Shown: in pieces, positions 1 to 10,565 of the stretch
How positions within the stretch are numbered: position 1 is the stretch's first letter
How the letters are laid out: each line of letters opens with the position of its first letter
NCBI GenBank assembly: GCA_020849765.1
Contig: JADLAY010000026.1
Location: 186,001-250,000 of the forward strand
Origin: Anaerolineae bacterium
Lineage (GTDB): Bacteria > Chloroflexota > Anaerolineae > Aggregatilineales > Phototrophicaceae
Length of the DNA stretch: 64,000 bases
Reading direction: 5' to 3'
Program-made: the position numbers and the translations under genes
Notes under the pieces: model-generated
Databases searched by the model: none
What the model saw: the letters and a program-made list of their open reading frames with translations, nothing else
Told to the model about the DNA's origin: nothing

Positions 1-1
1 C

Positions 2-940
2 TTTGCGCTGGGCGATATCGTCGACGTCACAGATGTTGCCTCAATCCGCACCTATCCCTTCAACCCGGAAACGCACGAATGGGGCATCGCCCTGATGAAC
101 TTGCAGGCCAACCTGCCTGATGAGCTGCCGGGAGCCAACGTCAGTTTCTTACTCCTGGGCGATACGAACGTCACCAACAGAAGCGCGACGGGCGAACACC
201 CGATGCAGACCTTGCGCCTGGAGACGGGCATCACCGGGACGGAATGCAGCGATGCGCCGAGCAACGGCCTCTTGATCCAGACTCCGCACGGTGTAGGCCG
301 CGTGACCTTGAACATCAACGAGGTCGACATCAGCCTGGGCTCGACTGTCTTTGTCTCGGCGCCCGCCGGTGGCGAGATGACCATCAGTACGCTGGAAGGC
401 TCGGCCTACGTCAGCCTGAACGGCGTCAATCAAACGGCGCTGCCGGGCTACGAAGTGCATATCGCGCTCGACGAGGACTCGAAGCCGCTCGGCTTTATTG
501 GCGCGGCGACCGTGTTCCAGCCAGCCGCCTTGTTGTCGCTGCCGCTGGCCCTGTTGGAGCGCCCGGTCGAAATCGTCACGCCGCTGACCGAGCCGGTTGA
601 AGCGCTGGCCGAGATGGCGACGGACGTCGTCAGCACCACCGCAGGCACGGTTGTCGATACCGTGAATGGAGTCGTCGATGCCGTTGATCCTGTGGGCACC
701 GTCAATCAAGCGGTCAATACGGTCAACCAGGTCGTGGACACGGTCAATCCGGTCGGCACCGTCAATCAAGTGGTAGAAACGGTTGACCAGGTCGTCGATG
801 CCGTCGACCCGGTCGGCACCGTCAATCAAGTGGTGGATACAGTCAATCAGGTCGTGGATGCCGTCGACCCAAGCGGCACGGTCAACGACGTTCTCAACAT
901 TGCGGGCGGATTGCTCGGCGGGAACAACGGCAATCACTAG
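2..940 (+). CDS. Valine-repeat surface/secreted protein, 5' end missing
   Basis: The reading frame is open at the left edge, so the start lies outside the window; 312 codons are visible. The visible N-terminal half is beta-rich and resembles the FecR-like domain seen in exported proteins (inference, no search). The C-terminal part holds a tandem 20-residue repeat of the type VGTVNQVVDTVNQVVDAVDP (positions 692-871, with a degenerate unit before and a partial one after), ending in a Gly/Leu tail. No C-terminal membrane anchor or sorting motif is seen. A rho-independent terminator follows. The repeats suggest a cell-surface or matrix role, but no function can be named. Confidence 0.75.
   Translation, partial: FALGDIVDVTDVASIRTYPFNPETHEWGIALMNLQANLPDELPGANVSFLLLGDTNVTNRSATGEHPMQTLRLETGITGTECSDAPSNGLLIQTPHGVGRVTLNINEVDISLGSTVFVSAPAGGEMTISTLEGSAYVSLNGVNQTALPGYEVHIALDEDSKPLGFIGAATVFQPAALLSLPLALLERPVEIVTPLTEPVEALAEMATDVVSTTAGTVVDTVNGVVDAVDPVGTVNQAVNTVNQVVDTVNPVGTVNQVVETVDQVVDAVDPVGTVNQVVDTVNQVVDAVDPSGTVNDVLNIAGGLLGGNNGNH
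692..888 (+). repeat. 60-bp tandem repeat inside the valine-repeat gene
   Basis: Three near-identical 60-bp units begin at 692, 752 and 812, each starting GTGGGCACC or GTCGGCACC followed by GTCAATCAAG; a fourth partial unit starts at 872 and a degenerate unit precedes at about 632. Each encodes 20 residues with Val every three to four positions. The phase matches the reading frame, so copy-number change would not shift the frame. Confidence 0.85.
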
Positions 941-1383
941 AGCGCGGTTCCAGCCGCATCCTCATCACCCGTCATTGTGGGACAATCTGCAAAGCGCTTT
1001 GACACCAGCCGCCTCGTTTACGCGGCTGGTTTGCATTTTATGCTAGGCAAAGGAGCCTAATTCTTTTTTATTCTTTCTTGTAGCTCGTTATACTATTAAC
1101 AATGACATCGCGTATCAACAAGGCCTCTCAAACGTTGCAGTCAGGCGACATCATCATTCTTGTGGGACTGAATGAAAAATAGACAATGGTTGCCGCTGAA
1201 CCGCCGGGGTGTTTCGATTACACAATCGGCGTATTCCATGATGCTGCTCAGAGACAAGAACCGCAAGACGCCAGAATTGTCATCAGGATCGTTGTGGTCA
1301 CTTGTGTTGGTATAACTCCAGTCAATTCGTTTTATTTGTTTAAATAATGGGCTTGCTTTTCACAAGTGAGAAGGCGACAAAGC
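941..1383. other. Intergenic region between surface protein and response regulator
   Basis: This gap of 443 bases holds the terminator at 1004-1037 and then AT-rich sequence to the next start. TATACT at 1089-1094 is a possible -10 element but has no convincing -35 partner. No tRNA-like fold or coding signal was seen. Confidence 0.5.
1004..1037 (+). terminator. Rho-independent terminator after the valine-repeat gene
   Basis: ACCAGCCGC (1004-1012) and GCGGCTGGT (1022-1030) form a perfect 9-bp stem with a 9-base loop, followed by TTGCATTTT. It lies 64 bases after the stop codon. Confidence 0.8.
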
Positions 1384-1824
1384 ATGGGAGACAACGCCGT
1401 ACGCGTGATGCTGGTCGAGGACAATACGGATCATGCCGAGATGGTCATGCGCCAGTTTGAACTCCAGCGTGTGGCTCATCATCTCGTGCACCTGACAGAC
1501 GGGCAGGCCGCGCTCGATTATCTCTATGGCCACGCCCCGTATTCTGACGATAGCAAATATCCCCAACCCGATATCATCCTGTTGGATTTGCGCCTCCCGA
1601 AGGTTGATGGTTTGGAGGTGCTGCGCATCCTCAAGGAGGACGAGAATCTGTGCTCGATCCCCGTCGTCATATTGACCACGTCAAGCGCCGAGCGCGATAT
1701 CGTCCAGGCATACAGCCGTCATGCCAATAGCTACCTGGTCAAGCCGGTCGATTTTGAGCGATTCCGCCAGCTGATGAGCGACCTGGGGAATTACTGGATG
1801 TCGTGGAACCAGCGCGTGGAGTGA
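1384..1824 (+). CDS. Rcp1-type single-domain response regulator
   Basis: The 146-residue protein is one receiver domain with acidic residues E12 and D13, the predicted phosphoacceptor D68 in LLDLRLP, T/S in LTTSS, and the conserved Lys in YLVKPVDF. The insert before the phosphoacceptor strand and the LPKVDGLEVL motif are typical of the small Rcp1/CheY-like regulators that pair with bacteriophytochrome or hybrid kinases. ATG at 1384 is preferred over an upstream GTG because GAAGG lies at 1370-1374. A REC-PAS-histidine kinase follows 9 bases later, so the two probably form one phosphorelay. Confidence 0.9.
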   Translation: MGDNAVRVMLVEDNTDHAEMVMRQFELQRVAHHLVHLTDGQAALDYLYGHAPYSDDSKYPQPDIILLDLRLPKVDGLEVLRILKEDENLCSIPVVILTTSSAERDIVQAYSRHANSYLVKPVDFERFRQLMSDLGNYWMSWNQRVE

Positions 1825-1833
1825 GCGAAGTCG

Positions 1834-3348
1834 ATGATCCAACACATTCTCGTTGTCGAAGATGATGCTACACACGCTGAGCTGATCCATCGTGCATTCG
1901 CCGACGACAGCGAGAAGTTTACGGTCGAGATCGTTAACACCTTGACGGATGCGCGCCAACGCATCGAGTCAGGGACGCCCGAACTGGCATTGGTCGATAT
2001 TGTGCTGCCGGATGGCAAAGGCATCGACCTGTTGACGGAGCAAGAAGACGAAGTCGCCTTCCCGATCGTGGTCATGACCAGCCATGGTGACGAGCAGATG
2101 GCCGTCGACGCGATGAAGGGCGGCGCGCTCGATTACATCGTCAAAACCCCTGCAACGCTCATCGACCTGCCCCATATCGCGGCGCGTGCCCTGCGCGAAT
2201 GGCAACATATCGTGGCCCGCCGCCACGCCGAGGCGCAGTTCCGGCGTTCCAATGCCGAGCTGCGCGCGTTCGTCGAAACGGCGGCGCAGGGCGTCGTCGC
2301 CATGGATCGTGCCGGGACAATTCTGCTGGTCAATCATCAGCTCGAAATCCAATTCGGCTATCATCGTGACGATCTGATCGACAAGCCATTCGCCTTGCTG
2401 GCGCCGAAGGCCGCACAAGCGATCCAGCACATGTCGCCGAGCACCGAGGTTGACACTTACGCGCCGGGCAAGGAATACGTTGGCCTCCGGCAGGACGGCT
2501 CAAAGTTCCCGATTGAGGTCGCCATCAGCTTCAGCGAGACGGAAGGCAATACGCGTGTCCTCGCGCTGATCACGGACATTACAGAGCGTAAGCGTCAGGA
2601 AGAAGAAGCGCTCGCATTCCAGCGGATGCAGCTCGAACTGGAGCGCGAACGCGAACTCAACCAGCACAAGAATCACTTTTTGTCGATGATCTCGCATGAG
2701 TTTCGCACGCCGCTCGCCATCATCCTGTCGTCGAGCGACATCCTGCGCAAGTACGGCGAACGGCTGTCACCCGACGGGCGCGAAGATCACTTCAGCAAGA
2801 TCACGCGCGGGGTGCGGCGCCTGGAAGAGATGATCAACGACATTCTGCTGCTTTCGCGCGTGGACATGCGGCGCATCGAGTGCAATCCGCAGTGGCACAA
2901 CCTGATGCACTTTTGCAGCAACCTCGTCGACGAGGTCAGCCGAGCAACTCAGACCGAGCGCATCGAACTGAAGCCGGAAACGGAACGGGACACGGCTTAC
3001 TTCGACGCGCTGCTGTTGGAACACATTCTGGTCAACCTGCTGACGAATGCGGTCAAGTATTCCCCCGATGAGGGAATAGTCGTGCTCTCCATCGCCAATA
3101 ATGAACATGAATGCATTTTTGTTGTTTCCGATCAGGGCATCGGCATTCCCGACGAGGATCAAAGCCGCATCTTCGAGCCATTCCACCGCGCAAGCAACAG
3201 CGAAATGATGAACGGCACCGGGTTAGGACTGGCGATCGTCAAAGAGTTCACCTACCTGCACAACGGCACGGTCTCCGTCCAGAGCCGCCTGGGGCAGGGC
3301 ACATCCTTTACGGTGACGATCCCGCAGCCCGGCAGCGACGACGCGTAA
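1834..3348 (+). CDS. REC-PAS-histidine kinase hybrid
   Basis: This 504-residue soluble protein has an N-terminal receiver domain (phosphoacceptor D55 in LALVDIVLP), a PAS domain at about 140-260 ending in the DITERKR signature, a HisKA dimerisation domain with the phospho-His in SMISHEFRTPL near 290, and a HATPase domain with N box NLLTNAVKYS, G1 VSDQGIGIPDED and G2 GTGLGLAIVKEF. No membrane segment is present, so it senses an internal signal or receives phosphate from another kinase through its receiver. It follows the single-domain regulator in an apparent two-gene operon. The input signal cannot be deduced. Confidence 0.92.
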   Translation: MIQHILVVEDDATHAELIHRAFADDSEKFTVEIVNTLTDARQRIESGTPELALVDIVLPDGKGIDLLTEQEDEVAFPIVVMTSHGDEQMAVDAMKGGALDYIVKTPATLIDLPHIAARALREWQHIVARRHAEAQFRRSNAELRAFVETAAQGVVAMDRAGTILLVNHQLEIQFGYHRDDLIDKPFALLAPKAAQAIQHMSPSTEVDTYAPGKEYVGLRQDGSKFPIEVAISFSETEGNTRVLALITDITERKRQEEEALAFQRMQLELERERELNQHKNHFLSMISHEFRTPLAIILSSSDILRKYGERLSPDGREDHFSKITRGVRRLEEMINDILLLSRVDMRRIECNPQWHNLMHFCSNLVDEVSRATQTERIELKPETERDTAYFDALLLEHILVNLLTNAVKYSPDEGIVVLSIANNEHECIFVVSDQGIGIPDEDQSRIFEPFHRASNSEMMNGTGLGLAIVKEFTYLHNGTVSVQSRLGQGTSFTVTIPQPGSDDA

Positions 3349-3492
3349 CACTTACGCACGATCCAGCGTCTGAAGAATAGAACATAACAACACCAATGAC
3401 CGCTGAATTGAGGGAGAACCCGCAGCAGTCATTGCGGTGAGGCGGTGTATAATCAACTCCGCTTTGCACACTTACACTCGGAGACGAAAAAC

Positions 3493-4899
<1,407 letters not shown>

Positions 4900-4925
4900 C
4901 ACAGGACAATCTCGAAGCTAGATGA

Positions 4926-4967
4926 GGGCGGTTTGGCGAGCGTTCAGTTCGCCAGCCGCCCTTTTTT
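4926..4967 (+). terminator. Rho-independent terminator after lpdA
   Basis: GGGCGG (4926-4931) pairs with CCGCCC (4956-4961), and inner TGGCGA pairs with TCGCCA; a run of six T follows. It begins 27 bases after the lpdA stop and is the strongest terminator in the window. Confidence 0.92.
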
Positions 4968-5028
4968 GCTGCATGAGTCTTTGATGAAGCTCGCCCGATT
5001 GCTATTGATCGGTTTAGTGACATCTGCT

Positions 5029-5069
5029 ATATTTAATTACGATGATCAGAATTATCGTAATCTAAATAT
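5029..5069. promoter_or_regulatory. AT-rich inverted repeat, candidate operator
   Basis: ATATTT (5029-5034) mirrors AAATAT (5064-5069), and TTACGAT (5037-5043) mirrors ATCGTAA (5054-5060), around a 10-base centre. Thirteen of the arm positions pair perfectly. The symmetry and AT content fit a dimeric repressor site, about 315 bases upstream of mrpA. The regulator is unknown. Confidence 0.5.
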
Positions 5070-5291
5070 GGGCAAACTCGTGATTCTGACCACCCCGATC
5101 TGTTTCAAGACCTTCAAACGCACCCACCTGCAGCGCCTGGACGTGGCTTCTCTCCACCTTGGTTGGCGCATTCCTGACGATAGCCGTCCTCCTGAACGCG
5201 CATAAGTGTTCAGATTTCTCTGCTCATTTTTGTAAACATTAACCAAATATCGCCCACCCGCCACCGATGGCCGTGCTGTCGGTGATGTTTG

Positions 5292-5316
5292 ACCAATCAT
5301 TACCGTGATCATTGGT
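5292..5316. promoter_or_regulatory. 25-bp imperfect palindrome upstream of mrpA
   Basis: ACCAAT (5292-5297) and ATTGGT (5311-5316) flank a centre that is itself largely symmetric (AT, AC/GT, AT). It ends 67 bases before the mrpA GTG start and is well placed for an operator in the operon promoter. Confidence 0.5.
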
Positions 5317-5383
5317 TATTCATGACAACGGAAAGCCACAGAGCCTGTGGCATAGTTGTCGCTACTTGCAGGAGGTTTGGATT

Positions 5384-8221
5384 GTGACATTCGCGCTGAT
5401 TATTGCAGCGTCATTTCTCTCGGCTCTCGTGATTGGACTGGTAGGTTCACGACTGCGTTCAACCCTGCAAGGTTGGCTGCTCGCGCTGGTGATGGGGGCG
5501 CTGTTCCTGCTGGCGCTCGCGCATCTCCCGGACGTGAGCGAACAGGGCATGACGATCTTCTCCGTGCCCTGGGTTCCCGCCCTCGGACTCAACCTGACAC
5601 TCTATGCGGACGGCCTGGCGCTGCTGTTCGTGCTGCTGGTGACGAGCATCGGCACGGCGGTCATGATCTACGCCGGTTACTACTTTGCCCACGACGATCA
5701 GGCCGAGGCGGCGCGCTTTCTGGCCCTGATGATGGCCTTCAGCGGCAGTATGCTGGCGCTGGTGTTGGCGGGCAATGTCTTCACGCTGTTCATCGCCTGG
5801 GAGGCGACCAGCCTGATCTCGTTCTTGCTGATCGGCTTCAAGGGCAAGAAGGACGAGAGTGCGCGCAAGGGCGCGTCGCAGGCGCTCGTGATTACGGCGG
5901 GCGGTGGGCTGGCGCTGCTGGTCGGCCTGCTCTTGATCAGCGCAGCCACGGGCAGCACCGAATTCAGCCAGATCCTCGCCAGCGGCGACCTGCTGCGCGA
6001 ACATCCGTGGTATACCGCCATCGCTATCCTGCTCATGTTGGGCGCTTTCACCAAGAGCGCTCAGGTACCCTTCCACTTCTGGCTGCCGGGCGCGATGTCC
6101 GCACCGACCCCGGCCAGTTCTTTTTTGCATTCTGCGACCATGGTTAAGGCCGGTATCTACCTGCTGGCGCGCTTCTCGCCGGTGATGGGCGATACGAACT
6201 TCTGGGTGACGATGCTGGTTGGCTTCGGCCTGGCGACGATGGCGATTGGCGCACTGCTGGCGCTGTTCCAGAAGGATTTGAAGGCCGCGCTGGCCTATGC
6301 CACCATCAGCCAGTTGGGCGCGCTCGTCGCCCTGATCGGACTGCCGGAAGGGCACGGCATCAAGGCGGCCATGCTCGGCGTCATCGCTCATGCGCTGTAT
6401 AAATGCGCGCTGTTCCTGGTGGCCGGGGGCATCGACCATGCCACGGGCACGCGCCTGATGGATCGCCTGGGCGGCTTGTGGACGCGTATGGGTGGCTTTG
6501 CCACTGTCACCGCGCTGGCCTGCCTGTCGATGGCGGGCGTGCCGCCGCTGCTTGGCTTCGTCGCCAAAGAGTCGCTGCTGGAAGCGATGGAAGAGCAGCC
6601 GATCCTGATCGTCCTCACGGTCATCAGCGCGGCGCTGACGGTCGCCCTGGCACTGATCCTGTTCTGGGACGTGTTCATGGGCACGACGCGCGACGCCCAC
6701 GTCCGTGAACATTTCCACGTCAATCCACGCCTGCTGGTGGCCGGGCCGGGCATCCTGGCCGCGGCATCGTTGATCACCGGCATCGGCATCGAGCCGCTGC
6801 TCTCGCCTCCGGTCTCGGCTGCGGCGGGCAAAGCTGTCACGCTGCATCTGCTGCCGACGGGTTTTAACCTGACGCTGCTGTTAAGCATCACCGCCCTGGC
6901 CAGCGGCGCCGTCATCTTCGCCACGCGCGAGACCTGGCGCACTTGGATCGGCGCACCTGTGATCACGGGCGCGCAGGTCTACCAGGCCGTGATCGGTGGC
7001 ATCGAGCGCGCGGGCGACCTCGTGCTCAAGACGCAAAACGGCAAGATCCGCTCGTATCTGCTCGTGATCCTGACGACCGTAGCCGCGCTGCTGCTCATGA
7101 TCATGCCGGGCGAGTTGTCCTCGCTCAATCGTCTGACGTTCAACATCGGCGGTGCAAGCGACGTCCTCAAAGGTCTGCTGCTCGTGCTTGCACTGAGCGC
7201 AGCGCTTGCCAGTGTCATGTTCCGCCAGCACTTGCTGGCGGTCTTATCGTTAGGTGTTTCCGGTTACACCATCGGCGGAATTTTCCTGCTCGAGCCCGCG
7301 CCGGACGTCGCGCTGGTCCAGTTCCTGGTCGAAACGCTGGCGACCGTGCTGCTGATCCTGGTACTCGTGCGTACGAGCGAAGAAGAGCGCAAGAAAGCCA
7401 TGGAGCGCGTCTGGAGCCAATCGCGCCGCGGCCTGATCCGCGACGTGGTGATTTCGCTCACGATCGGCGTCGGCGTCACCATCTTCGCCCTGGCGGCGGT
7501 CAGTCATCGTCCGACGCCCAACACGATCTCGAACTGGTATCTGGCGAACGCACTGCCTGAAGTCGGTGTCAACGACGTCGTCGGCGCCATCGTCACGGAC
7601 TTCCGCGGCATGGATACGATCATCGAGATCACCGTGTTCGGCATGGCCTCGCTCGGCGTGCTCTCGATCCTGACGCGGCAGTCGCCCGGCAGAGTCGTCC
7701 GCGTGAATCTGTTCAAGCGCACGACACCCGTTCAAGAAAGCGCTGCTCCGGCTGAACCCAAAGAATTCCAACCCGCGAACGTGCTCAACCCACGCGACAA
7801 CCCGATCATGCGCACGGTCGCCGCGCTGGTGCCGCCCTTCGCCATCATGCTAGCGCTCGCGCAGATCTTCTACGGCGGCTCCGCGCCGGGCGATGGCTTC
7901 ACGGCGGGTGTCATCAGCGGTTTGGCGATCGCGCTCTCCTACGTGGTCTACGGCTACGAAGAGACCAAGCGCCGGTTGTCCTGGCTGCACCCCGCGCCGC
8001 TGATCGGTGCCGGGCTGACGCTGGCGCTGGCGAACGCCATTTTCCCCTTGCTGACGGGTGGCTCGTTCCTGGAACACCTGAGCCTGGAGGGCGTCTCTTT
8101 CGCCGGTATCCACCTTGCTTCCACGACCGTATTCGAGATCGCGATCTGGCTGACGGTGCTCGGCGGCGTCAGCACGATCATGGACTCGCTATCCCATCCT
8201 GAAGAGGTCGAGACGTTATGA
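5384..8221 (+). CDS. mrpA: Mrp antiporter subunit A fused to subunit B domain
   Basis: This large subunit belongs to the multisubunit Na+(K+)/H+ antiporter and is related to NuoL of complex I. The 945-residue protein carries the antiporter core with the TM5 Glu in AWEATSLISFLLIG, the TM7 Lys in GAFTKSAQVPFHFW and the following APTPASSFLHSATMVKAG. After about residue 600 come the MrpA C-terminal (DUF4040/MbhE-like) segments, then at about 800-945 a full MrpB-like domain containing FYGGSAPGDGFTAG, which explains the absence of a separate mrpB. GTG at 5384 is chosen because AGGAGG lies at 5370-5375 and the upstream extension is hydrophilic. Its stop overlaps the mrpC start (ATGA). Confidence 0.93.
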   Translation: MTFALIIAASFLSALVIGLVGSRLRSTLQGWLLALVMGALFLLALAHLPDVSEQGMTIFSVPWVPALGLNLTLYADGLALLFVLLVTSIGTAVMIYAGYYFAHDDQAEAARFLALMMAFSGSMLALVLAGNVFTLFIAWEATSLISFLLIGFKGKKDESARKGASQALVITAGGGLALLVGLLLISAATGSTEFSQILASGDLLREHPWYTAIAILLMLGAFTKSAQVPFHFWLPGAMSAPTPASSFLHSATMVKAGIYLLARFSPVMGDTNFWVTMLVGFGLATMAIGALLALFQKDLKAALAYATISQLGALVALIGLPEGHGIKAAMLGVIAHALYKCALFLVAGGIDHATGTRLMDRLGGLWTRMGGFATVTALACLSMAGVPPLLGFVAKESLLEAMEEQPILIVLTVISAALTVALALILFWDVFMGTTRDAHVREHFHVNPRLLVAGPGILAAASLITGIGIEPLLSPPVSAAAGKAVTLHLLPTGFNLTLLLSITALASGAVIFATRETWRTWIGAPVITGAQVYQAVIGGIERAGDLVLKTQNGKIRSYLLVILTTVAALLLMIMPGELSSLNRLTFNIGGASDVLKGLLLVLALSAALASVMFRQHLLAVLSLGVSGYTIGGIFLLEPAPDVALVQFLVETLATVLLILVLVRTSEEERKKAMERVWSQSRRGLIRDVVISLTIGVGVTIFALAAVSHRPTPNTISNWYLANALPEVGVNDVVGAIVTDFRGMDTIIEITVFGMASLGVLSILTRQSPGRVVRVNLFKRTTPVQESAAPAEPKEFQPANVLNPRDNPIMRTVAALVPPFAIMLALAQIFYGGSAPGDGFTAGVISGLAIALSYVVYGYEETKRRLSWLHPAPLIGAGLTLALANAIFPLLTGGSFLEHLSLEGVSFAGIHLASTTVFEIAIWLTVLGGVSTIMDSLSHPEEVETL

Positions 8222-8562
8222 ACACGTTCTTTGCTATCGCGACCGGTGTCATGTTCGCCATCGGCGTCTTCCAGCTTCTCCGCCGTGACCTGATCAAAGC
8301 GGCGATGGGCTTCAACATCCTGTTCACAGCCGTCAACCTGCTGATGCTGGCGGTCGGCGCGTTCAACGGCACCAGCGCGGCTTACGTCGACGATGCCAAT
8401 CAGGTCGTCGGCCAGCCGAGCGATCCGCTCGTGCAGGCGCTGCTGCTGACGGCGGTCGTGATCAGCTTTGGTTCATACGCGGTGCTGCTCGGCTTCCTGG
8501 CCGTGACCTCGCGCCGCTTCAAGACGGTAGACGGCGACGAGATGCGCCGTCTGAGCGGTTAG
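8218..8562 (+). CDS. mrpC: Mrp antiporter subunit C (NuoK-like)
   Basis: This 114-residue membrane protein has three predicted helices and is homologous to NuoK. GFNILFTAVNLLMLAVG near residues 31-47 is the conserved second helix, and DPLVQALLLTAVVISFG the third, both typical of MrpC. Its ATG overlaps the mrpA stop by four bases, so translation is coupled. It acts in the membrane arm linking the two large antiporter subunits. Confidence 0.93.
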   Translation: MNTFFAIATGVMFAIGVFQLLRRDLIKAAMGFNILFTAVNLLMLAVGAFNGTSAAYVDDANQVVGQPSDPLVQALLLTAVVISFGSYAVLLGFLAVTSRRFKTVDGDEMRRLSG

Positions 8563-8576
8563 GCCAGAGGTGCGCG

Positions 8577-10061
8577 ATGCATAATCCCCTCCTGCTTGGC
8601 CCAATCTTCATTCCGCTGACGTCGGCGGCGCTCACGATTCTGACCGCGGGCAATCGCAGCGTCCAGCATCTGATCGCGCTCATCTCCGGCGTGCTGGCCT
8701 GGCTGTGTGCTATCGGCGTGCTGCTGGCGAATCTGAGCGGCGGTATCCAGACCTATCCGATCGGTGGCTGGCAGCCCCCCTATGGCATCGTCTTCGTCGG
8801 CGATCTGCTGTCGTCGTTCTTCGCTGTAATGGCGACAACCGTCATCCTGGGCGGCATCATCTACATCCTGGGCTGCAAGGATAAATCGGTTAGCTACCCG
8901 ACGTTCATGCCGCTGTTCCTGTGCATGAGCGCGGGCCTGAGCGGCGCGCTGTTCACCGGCGACATCTTCACGCTGTTCGTCTTCATCGAGCTGATGGTGA
9001 TCTCGTCGGTCATCATGGTCGCGATTTCGGATAACCGCCTCGGCCTGGAAGCCGCCATCAAGTATCTGTTCATCAGCGCGATGGGCACGCTGTTCCTGCT
9101 CTTCGGCATCGGCGCGCTCTATGCCACCTTCGGCACGCTCAACATGGCCGACATCGCGCGGCTGCTGGCGGATGGCGACCGTCCGCTGCTGGCGGAAGCG
9201 GCGGCGGTCATGCTGGCCTGCGCCTTCTTACTCAAGAGCGCCGTCTTCCCGTTCCACTTCTGGCAGCCGGACTTCCACACGACCGCGCCGACGCCGGTCA
9301 GCGCCATGCTGTCCTCGGTCGTCGTCAAGGTCGGCGTCTACGGGCTGATCCGGCTGGTCACGCTGATGTTCACCGACGAAGCACCGACCATTCGGGCGAT
9401 CCTGATCGTGCTCGGCGTCATCGGCGTCTTCTTCGGCAGTCTGGCAGCGCTGCGCACGTACGATGCCAAGCGCCTGCTGGCCTACTCGACCTTCGGGCAG
9501 ATCGGCTTCATCCTGGTCGGCATCGGCTGGGGGACGCCGCTGGCGCTGACGGCAGCGCTCGTTTACACCTTCAATCACGCGCTGATCAAATCGTCGCTGC
9601 TGATGTTGACGGGCGTCGTCTCCAGCCACACGCTGGGCAAATCGGCGCGCATCAGCGAGATCGGCGGCATCGGCAACAAGATGGGCCTCACAGGCGGTTT
9701 GTATTTCATCGGCGGGCTGGCGCTGGCAGGTGTTCCACCGCTCAACGGCTTCATCAGCAAGCTAGCGCTGGCACAGAGCGGCGTCGCCAGCCAGGACTGG
9801 CTGACGCTCGGCTTGATCATCGGCGCGGGCATCCTGACGCTGATCTACATGACCCGCACGTGGCAGCACATATTCCAGCGCGCGCCGGAGGAAGGCGTCA
9901 AAGCCAAACCTCACGGCGATAGTCAACTTGCACCCGCGCTCTTGATCGCAGGGTGCGTCTTCCTTGGTTTGTACGCACAGCCGCTGCTCGATCTGGCATC
10001 GCGCGCGGTCGTGCAGCTCGGCAACCCGCAAGTCTACATTCAGGCAGTTTTCGGAGGTTGA
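8577..10061 (+). CDS. mrpD: Mrp antiporter subunit D (NuoN/M-like)
   Basis: This second large antiporter-like subunit has 494 residues and about 14 membrane helices. It shows the key TM5 Glu in FVFIELMVISS, the TM7 Lys in LLKSAVFPFHFWQPD and the downstream APTPVSAMLSSVVVKVG. ALAGVPPLNGFISK near 385 is a family signature. It sits between mrpC and mrpE with short spacers, as expected for the operon. Confidence 0.93.
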   Translation: MHNPLLLGPIFIPLTSAALTILTAGNRSVQHLIALISGVLAWLCAIGVLLANLSGGIQTYPIGGWQPPYGIVFVGDLLSSFFAVMATTVILGGIIYILGCKDKSVSYPTFMPLFLCMSAGLSGALFTGDIFTLFVFIELMVISSVIMVAISDNRLGLEAAIKYLFISAMGTLFLLFGIGALYATFGTLNMADIARLLADGDRPLLAEAAAVMLACAFLLKSAVFPFHFWQPDFHTTAPTPVSAMLSSVVVKVGVYGLIRLVTLMFTDEAPTIRAILIVLGVIGVFFGSLAALRTYDAKRLLAYSTFGQIGFILVGIGWGTPLALTAALVYTFNHALIKSSLLMLTGVVSSHTLGKSARISEIGGIGNKMGLTGGLYFIGGLALAGVPPLNGFISKLALAQSGVASQDWLTLGLIIGAGILTLIYMTRTWQHIFQRAPEEGVKAKPHGDSQLAPALLIAGCVFLGLYAQPLLDLASRAVVQLGNPQVYIQAVFGG

Positions 10062-10064
10062 ACG

Positions 10065-10565
10065 ATGTTGATCTATGCATTCCTGGCACTCCCATTGGCC
10101 GCCATCTGGATGGCCATCTCCAATCAGATCACCGTACAGAGCTTCACCCTCGGTTACACGGCGTCGATCCTGACGCTGACGGCGATGCAGCCGCGTGTAG
10201 TCACGCTGGATTGGCGCTGCATCCCCGATCAGATCACCGCGCTGGTGATCTACATCGTCCGCCTGTTTGTGGATGTCGTGCTGTCCGGCATCGAGGTCAC
10301 GGGGCGCATCCTGTCGCCGGATATGCGGCTGAAACCGGGCATCGTGGCGATCCCGACCTACGACGGCACGGCCAACAGCGTCGTTATCGCCCTGAGCGCC
10401 AACTCGATCACGCTGACGCCCGGCGAGCTGGTCGTCGAGACCGAGCATAACAACCTGATGTACGTGCACGCGCTCGACGTGGAAGACAGCGCCCAGAACG
10501 CACCCGGCGAGCAAAAAGCCCGCCTCTCGCTGCTCTACCGCATCATTGGGGAGGACTGCCGATGA
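10065..10565 (+). CDS. mrpE: Mrp antiporter subunit E
   Basis: The 166-residue protein has two N-terminal membrane helices and a soluble C-terminal domain. NSVVIALSANSITLTPGEL is the typical MrpE segment just before the C-terminal domain. It starts 3 bases after mrpD and its stop overlaps mrpF (ATGA). MrpE is needed for full assembly and activity of the antiporter in characterised systems. Confidence 0.9.
   Translation: MLIYAFLALPLAAIWMAISNQITVQSFTLGYTASILTLTAMQPRVVTLDWRCIPDQITALVIYIVRLFVDVVLSGIEVTGRILSPDMRLKPGIVAIPTYDGTANSVVIALSANSITLTPGELVVETEHNNLMYVHALDVEDSAQNAPGEQKARLSLLYRIIGEDCR

Larger units (their letters stand above)
4900..5383. other. Long intergenic region upstream of the mrp operon
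   Basis: After the lpdA terminator, 484 bases separate it from mrpA. The gap contains two inverted repeats (5029-5069 and 5292-5316). A 90-codon reading frame at 4933-5205 crosses the terminator and shows no family features; another frame encodes a short hydrophobic stretch near 5138-5200 without a start codon. I regard the region as non-coding regulatory DNA, possibly including a decayed small gene. Confidence 0.5.

Noticed and set aside
4933..5205. 90-codon open frame between lpdA and mrpA
   Set aside because: Its 5' part runs through the lpdA terminator hairpin, it has no ribosome site and no family features, and the inverted repeat at 5029-5069 lies inside it.
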